A stretch of 64,000 nt of DNA, from NCBI RefSeq assembly GCF_016097555.1, contig NC_054702.1, positions 80,023,997-80,087,996 of the forward strand, given 5' to 3'. This DNA is from Gigantopelta aegis. Lineage: Eukaryota > Mollusca > Gastropoda > Neomphalida > Peltospiridae. Both the position numbers and the translations under genes were made by a program. The notes below the pieces were generated by a model. That model made no database searches. It saw only the letters and a program-made list of their open reading frames with translations, and was not told the DNA's origin. Every line of letters begins with the position of its first letter. The first letter of the stretch is position 1. Below, piece by piece: positions 45,101-54,693 of the stretch.

Positions 45101-47780
45101 TGTCTTTAAGATATTTATCATTTCCTCTTCTTTTTCCTCACAAGATGCTTTGCCGTGTTGCTGTTTTGTTGCATTTTCTTTCAATTACCGTTTATACAAA
45201 AAGTGACGGAACTGTTTACTGCATTGCATTTTACAGATATCGTCCAGAACGTCACAAAATTCTTGGTCCTGATTTGGCAACAGCTCATTTCATTGTTAAA
45301 AGGAAAGGTGCTGTAAAATTTGTTGGCCATGATTCTTGGTTTCGTCTGAATAAAGCTGGGAGGTACAATCTTCCTAACAGAAGAGTTGATGGTATGGAAC
45401 TGGAAGCAGTGGATGCATCAGGTACAAAACTGATGTCTGCAGGGTTTGAAAATTTTGGTAAGTTAGTTAATGTTTCTTTAAAATTAAAAGGTTTGCATGG
45501 TTTAAGATGCAATGATTTCATGAAAAATTACTATTTATAACAGCATATTCTCACTTCTGGCACTATGCCTTAATCAAGGCTAGCTCTAGGTCAGAAAAAT
45601 ATTTCACCAAAATATCAATTATTTCATGAAATTAAATTTGCCCAGTGTTATTGGCGAGTGCCAGAGCTAGCCCTGCAAGACTAACATTTTTCAGTCTACA
45701 CTCAAGTCTCTAATAATATCTTGCAACTTTAATGTCTTGGCAAAATATACAAAGTGCATATATATGACACAACTGAAAAAAATTGAGTGTAGACAAACTT
45801 TTATAAGCACAGACCATATTTTTTCTTTTATACAGCAGTTTTAACTTTCAGTGACTTACTTAATAGATAAATTTTACAATATACATGTATAACAAGAATT
45901 CCACAGAAATAAATGTCCTGCCCACCATGAATTTATATGGCGACACTCATGGATGCCTTAATTTTATAGATATTAATGCATGTTAAAACATTTACAAATT
46001 AATTAAATTTGTAAATTAATGTTTTAATTCTTAAAAAGAAATATATATTCCATTATTTTAATAATTTTTTTCATACATACATTCAGTTTATTTTTGTGCT
46101 TATATCCAATTAAAGTTCAAGCAGGCTGTCCTGGGCACACACCTCAAGTTAAGACTTACGGCAACAAAAATTAATTTAAAACACCTTTAATCATTCAGAG
46201 TTAACTGTCAAATCCTTAAATAATGTTTAGCTCAACTAATGTTTCTCTTTTTTTTTCAGTTGACTTAGAAAACCTACGATACTTAAATGTCAGCAACTGT
46301 GTCAACATGGATGACTGGTGCCTGGCCTGTTTTCACCAGTTTGCAGATACACTGGAGTTTCTCGACATCAGTGATTGCCCACAGATAACAGAACGAGGCA
46401 TAGCCTGTCTGCACCACCTGAAGTATGTCACTGAAGTTAGCTGAAGTCACTCTTATATCTTTAATCACACCTCAGCACATTTAAAATTTCTGCTGTTTGG
46501 TGTCTTAACATGTGGTTATTTCGACATTTCATAAGAGAGAAAACATGTTGTTACGATATAGGCTACTCCTATTTATAAAGCAGCAAGGGATGTTTTATAT
46601 GTACTTTTCCATAGACAGGACAGTACATATACAGGCCTTTGATGTACAAGATTTGTTTTGTTTAATGACATCACTAAAGGTATGACTATACCATGTTAAC
46701 ATTTGTATTTAAAAACACTATATGCAATATATCAACCAAACTATGACCCATAAATATCAGTACTACAATCTCTACCTCAAAGTATTAACTGCAGAAAATG
46801 GTACCTTTCATGACTCATTTTCGGTAAAACCAGATGTTTTTACAACACCCCTATTTTCGCACAAATTTGAGTACTTGTTTTTTACAGGTACCCCATACAT
46901 GTTCCAAGCACAAGGCTACTTGACACAGTGGTACTAGATGAAATAAAATTGCATCCATTTTTAGCCCAGATGAATCTAAATTTTTTTTACAACACAACAC
47001 ACATTTATAACCAATCACAGGACTTGTGGTGTTAACTTCTCTATCAAAAGTTTGGTGCATCTCGAACTTTGACCCAGCCTGAAATTATTTGGTTTAGTAC
47101 TACCTATAGCATATTGATTAAATATTAAGTGGCTATTAAATGTTAAACATTTAGTAATTTTGACATATAGTCTTCAAAGGAAAGCAAGTACATTTTTCCA
47201 CTACCGAGAGAACTAGACCCTGCCTCACTTGTGGGACCGAAGTCCATCAAAGGTGATCAATCCAATTTGTATGACATCATTTCAGTGCAAGTTAAATTTA
47301 TCATCACAGTTAGACAAGTGTCCATTATTACCTACAGAACAAATGATGCTGAAAGGTAATTAGGGGCGTGTGCAAGAATTTTAGCAAGGGGTGTGTCTAG
47401 ACTGATGAGCGAAGTTTATAAGGTGGGTTGAGACATGCTTCCCCGGAAAATGTATTTAAAAAAAAAATTGCTTGTGTATGGAGGGGAGGGGTTGGACATA
47501 CACACAAGTCTGTTAATTGACTGCAACAGTAGTTTTAATTATTCAAATTAATTTTACTTTCAGGCATCTTCAAGCTTTGAAAATGAAAAATCTCCCCAAA
47601 GTAGAAAATCCACAACTTGTGATTCTTATGTTGGAAGAGCTTCTACCAAACTGCAAAATATTTGGACCTGATTATAACACAATACACAATGAATTGGAAA
47701 CCGATGGTCAGATAAATCAGTCTGGTGTTATCACACAAGATTCTCATACAGCACAGCCTGAAACACAGGTCCAGAGATGA
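42151..47780 (+). CDS. DMAC2: DMAC2 / ATP5SL, complex I distal-arm assembly protein (complete)
   Basis: Mitochondrial inner-membrane factor for building the distal membrane arm of respiratory complex I. Exons: 42151-42177, 44563-44747, 45237-45457, 46260-46422, 47564-47780, all GT-AG with matching phases, 270 residues (human 257). The start ATGGCAGCC lies in a good context and encodes MAAFLQNVQ; the next residues (KLLQPRSVLLKVVARQSLIA) make a basic, amphipathic mitochondrial presequence. Conserved blocks: FIVKRKGAVKF, ELEAVDASGTKL, NMDDWCLACFHQFADTLEFL, CPQITERGIACLHHL, VENPQLVILMLEELLPNC; the last three are leucine-rich repeats. The final 30 residues are poorly conserved. Its 163-nt fourth exon matches the corresponding DMAC2L exon in length and phase. 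AATAAA follows at 47879. Confidence 0.96.
42675..42797 (+). repeat. degenerate GTTCGCCCC minisatellite
   Basis: CAGTTCGCCCCCAA and variants recur six or seven times at 15-35 bp spacing. DMAC2 intron 1. Confidence 0.8.
43743..43756 (+). promoter_or_regulatory. CTCF-like motif, one mismatch
   Basis: CCACCAGGAGGCAC differs from the animal CTCF core (CCASYAGRKGGCRS) at one base. First copy of the internal duplication in the foldback element. Confidence 0.3.
43904..43917 (+). promoter_or_regulatory. CTCF-like motif, perfect core
   Basis: CCACCAGGGGGCAC fits CCASYAGRKGGCRS at all 14 positions and is preceded by TGG as in strong sites. Whether it is bound is unknown. Confidence 0.4.
44384..44497 (+). 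repeat. 57-bp tandem duplication
   Basis: GACCTGTCATTGGTCGTAGC starts at 44384 and 44441; the units differ at about one base. It lies just upstream of DMAC2 exon 2. Confidence 0.9.
45575..45675 (+). mobile_element. hAT-like MITE (GGCTAGCTCTAGG)
   Basis: CAAGGCTAGCTCTAGGTCAG at the left and GCGAGTGCCAGAGCTAGCCC at the right; a shorter copy of the 15585 family. DMAC2 intron 3. Confidence 0.65.
46560..46680 (-). mobile_element. degenerate SINE fragment
   Basis: GGCTACTCCTATTTATAAAG, GCAAGGGATGTTTTATATG and GGCCTTTGATGTAC match the SINE central block. DMAC2 last intron. Confidence 0.6.
47090..47215 (-). mobile_element. degenerate SINE tail type 2
   Basis: GTTAAACATTTAGTAATTTT and GACATATAGTCTTCAAAG match the type-2 SINE tail. 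DMAC2 last intron. Confidence 0.6.
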
Positions 47781-47878
47781 TATTGGTGAGAGATGAGCAG
47801 GGACTCTTGACCGTGTTTTTATCAGTTTTTTTTGTGGATGTACATACATGTATGTGAGTGTAATTAAGTTAAAAATGA

Positions 47879-47884
47879 AATAAA
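47879..47884 (+). terminator. candidate DMAC2 polyadenylation signal
   Basis: AATAAA about 100 nt after the DMAC2 stop codon. Confidence 0.5.
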
Positions 47885-47899
47885 AACTGAAAATTAATC

Positions 47900-49890
47900 A
47901 CGTTCTAATTAATGAATCTTTTTATCCCATTTTTTTTTTTATTACAACCTATTTCAGGTCCATCGAAAAAAAAGTATGCTTGTATTATTGTAAGCTTATG
48001 CCAGGTCTGTTTAAAGATTGATGGCTATTTTGATATAGGTTACTGCTTGAGTGTACTTGAAAGAAGATCTTGTTGACATAAATAATTATATGTTCGTGAT
48101 TAGACTAAAGCCACCCAAAGGGGGACAGAACTCTGGATACCCATCCCAGCCTGAAAACAAAACTCAAATTAAAAATAAAATCCTGGCAACTTCATTGCAA
48201 TATATGTGCCATCACATTTATAAAATATACTGACATGCAAAAGAAAAACAATTTTTTCAAGGATATTGATTTGTTAAAAATCAATTTTGTTTCCATCAAA
48301 ATAATATTACCATCAGAATTGGCATTTTTTTCATCTATCTGTTATGTATTCCAGTAAAGCATGAATTGCCCTTGCATACATATATGTGGCCAGTTGGTAC
48401 GGTAAAAATAAGTGTTTTTGAATTGATGATGATAGGAAAAGAAAAAGTCATTCGCTAGATCAGTGTTATTTCCTATCATTATTGTTTACGAGGCTGTTCA
48501 GTAGCCTCTTTGCTGGAAATCCTGACACTTCACTGTGAAATGTGTGATTGACAAAATGAAATTGAGTAAAAGAGATGGAACTTTATCGTTGACTAGTTAT
48601 CATTATCTTGAATTAATTAAAATATAAAAAATGACAGAAAAAACGTTTGCTACTTTTCTTTTGTTTTGGTATACTAGTATATACGGTCATGTAAATAGGG
48701 GCCATTCAAATATTATGTAATGTCCGTTTTGTCAACATGAGCACCCTCCCCCAGTAACACTAGACCATACACCATATTACTTATCGCTCAGAGCCCTATT
48801 CCGGGAAACAATCTCATCACCAAAAGTATTTATAAGCATCTCCTCAATTTATAATCGTTATATTGTGTGCATATTGTTAAGTCTAGCTGTCACTGTGACA
48901 GTGTTTATGGGAAGCCCCCTGAAACAAAGTACATGGAAAATACTACACGAGTGGCTGTTAAAATCTTACGTGGTTATTTTACCACATACAAACAAGAAAA
49001 AAGTAAGTTGAATAAGTTTCTAAACTTCTAAAAGAGTATCTAATGGACACATATGTAGTATTCTACTTAATACATATCTTAAATAAATTCAAACATCTTT
49101 TCTAACTAAAACTTATTTACGGCCTTAACATGTTAACTTAAACCTCACAGACAAATCAGTTCCATGTTAACTTGTAATGCTTTTTCACTGGATAGTATGG
49201 CAGTGCAGACCATAGGATTTCAAATTTCATGGAAAACACTTTTTCAGTTCCACGCCTTTTATCTCTGCATAAGAAAAGTTCCGTGAACATGAAAATGTAA
49301 AAAATGTACCTAGCAGGAAGGGTCAACAGATTTTAATATGCGATTAAAAACAATACAAACAAAGTGTACTTGTTATATATTTATTTTGATAGTCACAAAT
49401 GACAAATTTTTATGTGTATCACCAAAAAACATTTAGCAACAACCATTTGACACAGCAACTAACAAATATTTGTAAGATTTTTTTAAAGCAGAAGGGGGGA
49501 AAAAAGAAGAAGAGAGAAATAAATAAAAGTAGTACTGTTTTCATCTAGATAATCCTTCTAGTTTTTAAAACTAAAATTAGAGAGGGATCGATTCAATGTT
49601 AAAATGTTGCCAAAAGTAAAATGTTCAAAAACCAAAACCAAAATTATCAACTGATCTGCAAAAGTTACGCCAACTTAAAACTCTCGTTTCAATGAAACCA
49701 AATGGTAGATATATGGCCAAGCAAAACACAGTGGTCAGAATGTGTCATTACAGTTACGATGCATTTAAAATTCTGCAGTTGATGGATGCTGATTGTGTTG
49801 CACATTTACATGGATATACATAATGCTGAACTAAAACCCGATTCAGACCGGAATGGTTGCACGCTAGGCTACTTCTATGCTAAAGGACAT
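47900..49890. other. convergent spacer, mostly unrecognised
   Basis: Between the 3' ends of DMAC2 and PRPF39. A short repeat end (GGGGCCATTCAAATATTATG) at 48697 is related to 29451. No gene seen. Confidence 0.45.
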
Positions 49891-49899
49891 TTGGTAAGG

Positions 49900-50035
49900 A
49901 GTGTTTTCATTATGCAATTAGTCACACCTACTTGTCAGCCCTATAAAAATCGGAACATACAAGACTGAAATGTTTCTGATTTAGGTGTCCTCACAGTACG
50001 ATTCAATTGCATGTGACAAGTCTGTGCAACTGGTG
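49900..50035 (-). repeat. dispersed repeat, reversed copy of 36500-36635
   Basis: GATTTAGGTGTCCTCACAGT and CATTATGCAATTAGTCACAC are the complement of the 36500 copy. Confidence 0.6.
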
Positions 50036-50519
50036 GCATAAGGAGAACACCACTTGGACAAAAGCTGGCAGTAACATAATATTGGGATATTCACATTAGT
50101 ACCTGCCTTTACTTTGCCCATTTTAAACTCAAAATCAGTACACTCCAAATTAAAATGGTATATTTAAAGTTAAATGGAGAGGAAAAAAGCATCTGAAAAT
50201 GTCCCAGAAAGGCAAGTCAATGTAGTATATTTTTAATTTTTAGATTGCAATCAGACTGCACGAAGAATGCCTTTTTAAACCCTACTTTTGTCAGAAATCA
50301 CATTGTAAAATGTACACGTCCAAATTTATGAATGGCAATTATTGCACATTTATTTGTAACCAAGTTTTAAATACTAACTTTTACTTTACCACATTTATTA
50401 CAAAATATGAAATAAGAGCTTTTACAGGAAATTAACATGATAAATTCTGCTCATAGTATTAGCAATGTAGGTTTCTTTGTATTAGAATCCCAATCACAAC
50501 AAGTATTGCGAGAGTACTG

Positions 50520-50945
50520 CTGAAGCAACAAATGTACATATCTCCTACAAGGGCCATAACTCTGTAAAAATGGGTAAATCATGAAAGTAAAGCAATATGC
50601 ATAATTTCATCTATCTTTAGGCATTGGGCGACAAGAAAAATAAATAAATCATATCTCCTAACTTCAAGGGACATAACCGAAAAATTTATACATTGCCATG
50701 CAAACTTGATCTATAATATTACATTGTAAAGTCATACATAAAATGTCAGGTCAATATCTGGAAGCATTGGGGCACTGGGGTGGAGGGAAAGGAGAGAGTT
50801 CTGTATCTAACAAGTTGAAGGGCCATAACTCCAGGCTTTGTATATATAAAAAAAATCCATAAAAAACCTCCGAAAAACTAAATGGCACAGACAAAAGGAT
50901 GGAGATGAAACCTATAGTCCCCTCCAGTTGAACCAGTAGAAAACC
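50520..50945 (+). repeat. degenerate tandem element, second copy
   Basis: It shows the same cycle as 8840-9365: ATATCTCCTA, AAGGGCCATAACTCTG, GTAAATCATG, GGAAGCATTGGGGC, and the tail AAACCTATAGTCCCCTCCAG. More diverged. Confidence 0.65.
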
Positions 50946-51304
50946 AACAAATCATGAACATATGCATAATAAAAACATTTACAGATGAACTTATCATGAA
51001 CAATTTACACACCCACAAAAACTATGGTAAAACGGGAGATCTGTTTAGTGGAATACATTTGAAAGGTCCACAGGAATAACCTATGATGTCACATATCTAC
51101 CGTAGTAAGCCGATATTTTTTAATTTTAATGTTTACAACTTTGCAATCGTGGATTATTTATACCTAAGAAAGCATAATATACTAACTACATTTAACAGCA
51201 TATTGCAGATTTTTAGTGTCATTGTGACCATGACATACACAAATGTTATAATACTGACCATCACAGTTAGTCCCTTGGACCCTTCATATATATCCTTATA
51301 AACT

Positions 51305-51618
51305 ACACACTAGAAGAAGCTTGTTTGTTTTGTTTAATGACACCACTAGAGCACATTGATTTATTAATCATCGGCTATTGGATGTCAAAACATATGGTGA
51401 TTCTGACAGAGCGGAAACCTGCTACATTTTACCATTAGTAGCAAGGGATCTTTTATATGCATAATCTCAGACAGGATAGCACATACTACGACCTTTTGAT
51501 ATACCAGTCGTGGTGCACTGGCTGTGACAAGAAATAGCCCAGTGGGCCCACCGACGGGGATCGATCCCAGACCGACCGCGCATCAAGAGAGTGCTTTACC
51601 ACTGGGCTACATCCCACC
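51305..51618 (-). mobile_element. full-length SINE, head type 1 plus tail type 2
   Basis: Minus-strand order: tRNA-like head (A box about TAGCCCAGTGGTA, B box about GGGATCGATCC), GCCAGTGCACCACGACTGG, central block, and type-2 tail ending TTAAACAAAACAAAC. It is the reference for the split SINE at 22861-28806. Confidence 0.9.
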
Positions 51619-51861
51619 CCGTACAACACTAGATAATCCACTTTTATTAGTAGCATGCTGAAAATAATATCCATATCCACTGCGATATACATAGCAGAAA
51701 CATGTATCACCAAATTTATATAAAATGTATAGTTTTGTGTCTTGGCATTTGTTGATGAACGCCAAGAAAAAGGACGATTAACATTACTTCATTCATGATA
51801 ATTACTCATCCTCAATTACTTAAAAAACAACAACCTGTGGCTGCATACCTTAATGACGAAC

Positions 51862-52018
51862 CTTTTAAGATCCCTTGCTGCTAATCGGAAGTAGCCCATG
51901 TAGTGTCGACAGCGGGTTTCCTCTCAAAATTTGTGTGGTCCTTAACCATGTCTGACGCCATATAACCGTAAATAAAATGTGTGGAGTGCGTCGTTAAAGA
52001 AAACATTCCTTCTTTTTT
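51862..52018 (+). mobile_element. SINE fragment, tail type 1
   Basis: AAGATCCCTTGCTGCTAATC, GTGGTCCTTAACCATGTCTG, GACGCCATATAACCG and GCGTCGTTAAAGAAAACATT. The head is missing. Confidence 0.85.
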
Positions 52019-52164
52019 TTCTTCAGTAAAAAGCATTTGTGTCATTCTTTCAGTCAACTGTGCTGGTGAAACGACATACCAATATCAGTACAAGTCCTAT
52101 TCTGGATTTTCTGTCTGCACTTTTTAAGAAATGCTAAATAATTTTGTGTGTACAAAGAAATATT

Positions 52165-52490
52165 AAAATCATATCTTAATTTAAAGCTACAAATGGTCAT
52201 GGTTTTGACATGAATGAATAATCAGGGATGTTGTTTTTAACAAAAGATTATTCACTTACACTTAATCACATCTAATGTAAAAGCGACACATGAAAATTTT
52301 TTTGACATGACTGAATGAATATTAAATGTTTGTGTTTAACAAAGGTTTATCTACTTACACTTTAATTATATCTAATAGAAAGCTACACATTATCATGTTT
52401 TTGAAATGAGATAATAAATATTAACATATGTTTTTAACAAAAGTTTATCTAATGTAAAGTTACAGAGATTTGTTTTGACATGATTGAATA
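52165..52490 (+). repeat. ~105-bp degenerate tandem repeat, 3+ units
   Basis: Each unit has AAAGCTACA, GTTTTTGACATGA, TGAATAATCA and GTTTTTAACAAAAG, then TTATC(T/A)ACTTACAC. Confidence 0.75.
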
Positions 52491-52925
52491 TTTGATATGA
52501 ATAATGACATAATATACTACTGTACGTTAACTACTACTCGAAATAATTTTTATTCTAATACAAGTGTATACCATATTCTATTAACATGTACCAAAATGAC
52601 AGCAATGTCAGCACAAAGAACCTATTCATTACAATTATTTGGGAAAGTAATTATCTACCAATTCCTTTGTACCAAGAGAAAGTACCTTTTTTTTTCTTCT
52701 GTTGTGCAGTTATTTTATACAAAAATTAGAACCATTAATTCTGGTCATATGTATGTGCGTATCATTAAAAATACACGGGTAGTGGTGTAAGATGCTACAT
52801 ATCAGTCACATCCCAGCAGTGAGTAATTAAATTTGTCATGCAAGTGGAAATAACTTCAATATATGCACCAAGGCTTGTTGCCAGGTCATCCCCCCTCCCC
52901 AGGAACCTTGTATCATACACATGTA

Positions 52926-53256
52926 CAGGGCTTGAACTTAACGACAGCAATTGCCATCATTAAGATATAAACTGCTGTAGGTAGAAATCATCACCAACGA
53001 CACTTTTGTGCTGTCGGAAAACTGATAAAATGTGTACATCTGGTGTACATTATCTGCCAGTATTTAACATTTGTACATTTGAAATGTATTTACATACAGC
53101 AAAATAACCTTTCAGTCATGTGTATTTGCTGAAAATGTCACTTTTTAGAAAAACAATCACAGAGGCAGTCTCAAAATTGCCATCATGGGCCGTTTCACCC
53201 ATGGCAATTCTTTATTAAAATTGCTGTGGCAGACAAATTCTTAAGTTCGAGCCCTG
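52926..53256. mobile_element. hAT-like MITE (CAGGGCTTGAACTTAA)
   Basis: The left end CAGGGCTTGAACTTAACG and the right end CTTAAGTTCGAGCCCTG; CATGTA is repeated directly at both edges. 331 bp. Confidence 0.8.
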
Positions 53257-53783
53257 CATGTATATCTTAAATTTTGACAGCTACACATCTCCTGGTACTC
53301 AGTTAAATAGCTCCATGAACATGTATACACTACCGGGGTAACTGTAATAATAAAAATAATAATTAAAAAACAAACAGAAACATATCTAAAATGTTTCCCC
53401 AATGTTATTAATAATGCCTATTGAAAAACAATGTCATGACAGTTAATTTTAAACAAATATTTCAAACAATCATGATGATTAACAGAAGAAAATACTCAAA
53501 TATTTTTAACAGATTCTGTTCAAAATATATATAATTATCCATTTTTTAAACGAAAACTCAAAATGACATCCTCAACAAGGTGATCTCATCCACACTGGAT
53601 CACAGATTGAATCCACATTGTGTTGTAGGTCAATCATTCACACTGTCTGCAATAACATTAACAACATATGCAAGTCTCATCAACAACGTGACATGAACAT
53701 TTTGTAAACACATGTTTTTGGTGTAAACAAGGTTGTTCACAATTTTATCTTTACAAAAATCTCATTTTGAGGATATTGAAATT

Positions 53784-54693
53784 GAACTAGAATTCACTTG
53801 AAGAAGCTAGTCCACAAGACTGTTAATAAGATGGGTAATACGACCCATACTGTGATCCATAGTTAGCGTAATTTGAACTAGAATTCACTTGAAGAAGCTA
53901 GTCCACAAGACTGTTAATAAGATGGGTAATACGACCCATACTGTGATCCATAGTTAGCGTAATTTGAACTAGAATTCACTTGAAGAAGCTAGTCCACAAG
54001 ACTGTTAATAAGATGGGTAATACGACCCATACTGTGATCCATAGTTAGCGTAATTTGAACTAGAATTCACTTGAAGAAGCTAGTCCACAAGACTGTTAAT
54101 AAGATGGGTAATACGACCCATACTGTGATCCATAGTTAGCGTAATTTGAACTAGAATTCACTTGAAGAAGCTAGTCCACAAGACTGTTAATAAGATGGGT
54201 AATACGACCCATACTGTGATCCATAGTTAGCGTAATTTGAACTAGAATTCATTTGAAGAAGCTAGTCCACAAGACTGTTAATAAGATGGGTAATACGACC
54301 CATACTGTGATCCATAGTTAGCGTAATTTGAACTAGAATTCACTTGAAGAAGCTAGTCCACAAGACTGTTAATAAGATGGGTAATACGACCCATACTGTG
54401 ATCCATAGTTAGCGTAATTTGAACTAGAATTCACTTGAAGAAGCTAGTCCACAAGACTGTTAATAAGATGGGTAATACGACCCATACTGTGATCCATAGT
54501 TAGCGTAATTTGAACTAGAATTCACTTGAAGAAGCTAGTCCACAAGACTGTTAATAAGATGGGTAATACGACCCATACTGTGATCCATAGTTAGCGTAAT
54601 TTGAACTAGAATTCACTTGAAGAAGCTAGTCCACAAGACTGTTAATAAGATGGGTAATACGACCCATACTGTGATCCATAGTTAGCGTAATTT
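53784..54693 (-). repeat. 91-bp satellite, exactly 10 units, from PRPF39 terminal exon
   Basis: Units start every 91 bp at 53784, 53875, 53966, 54057, 54148, 54239, 54330, 54421, 54512 and 54603. By eye they are identical except for one C-to-T in unit 6. On the minus strand each unit contains the codons for [16 protein letters not shown], the stop TAA and about 49 nt of downstream sequence. The unit at 54603 supplies the real end of the coding region; the other nine lie downstream. Confidence 0.95.

Noticed and set aside
51520-51618. tRNA gene suggested by A- and B-box-like sequence
   Set aside because: It is the head of a full-length SINE; no cloverleaf with acceptor stem and anticodon arm could be drawn.
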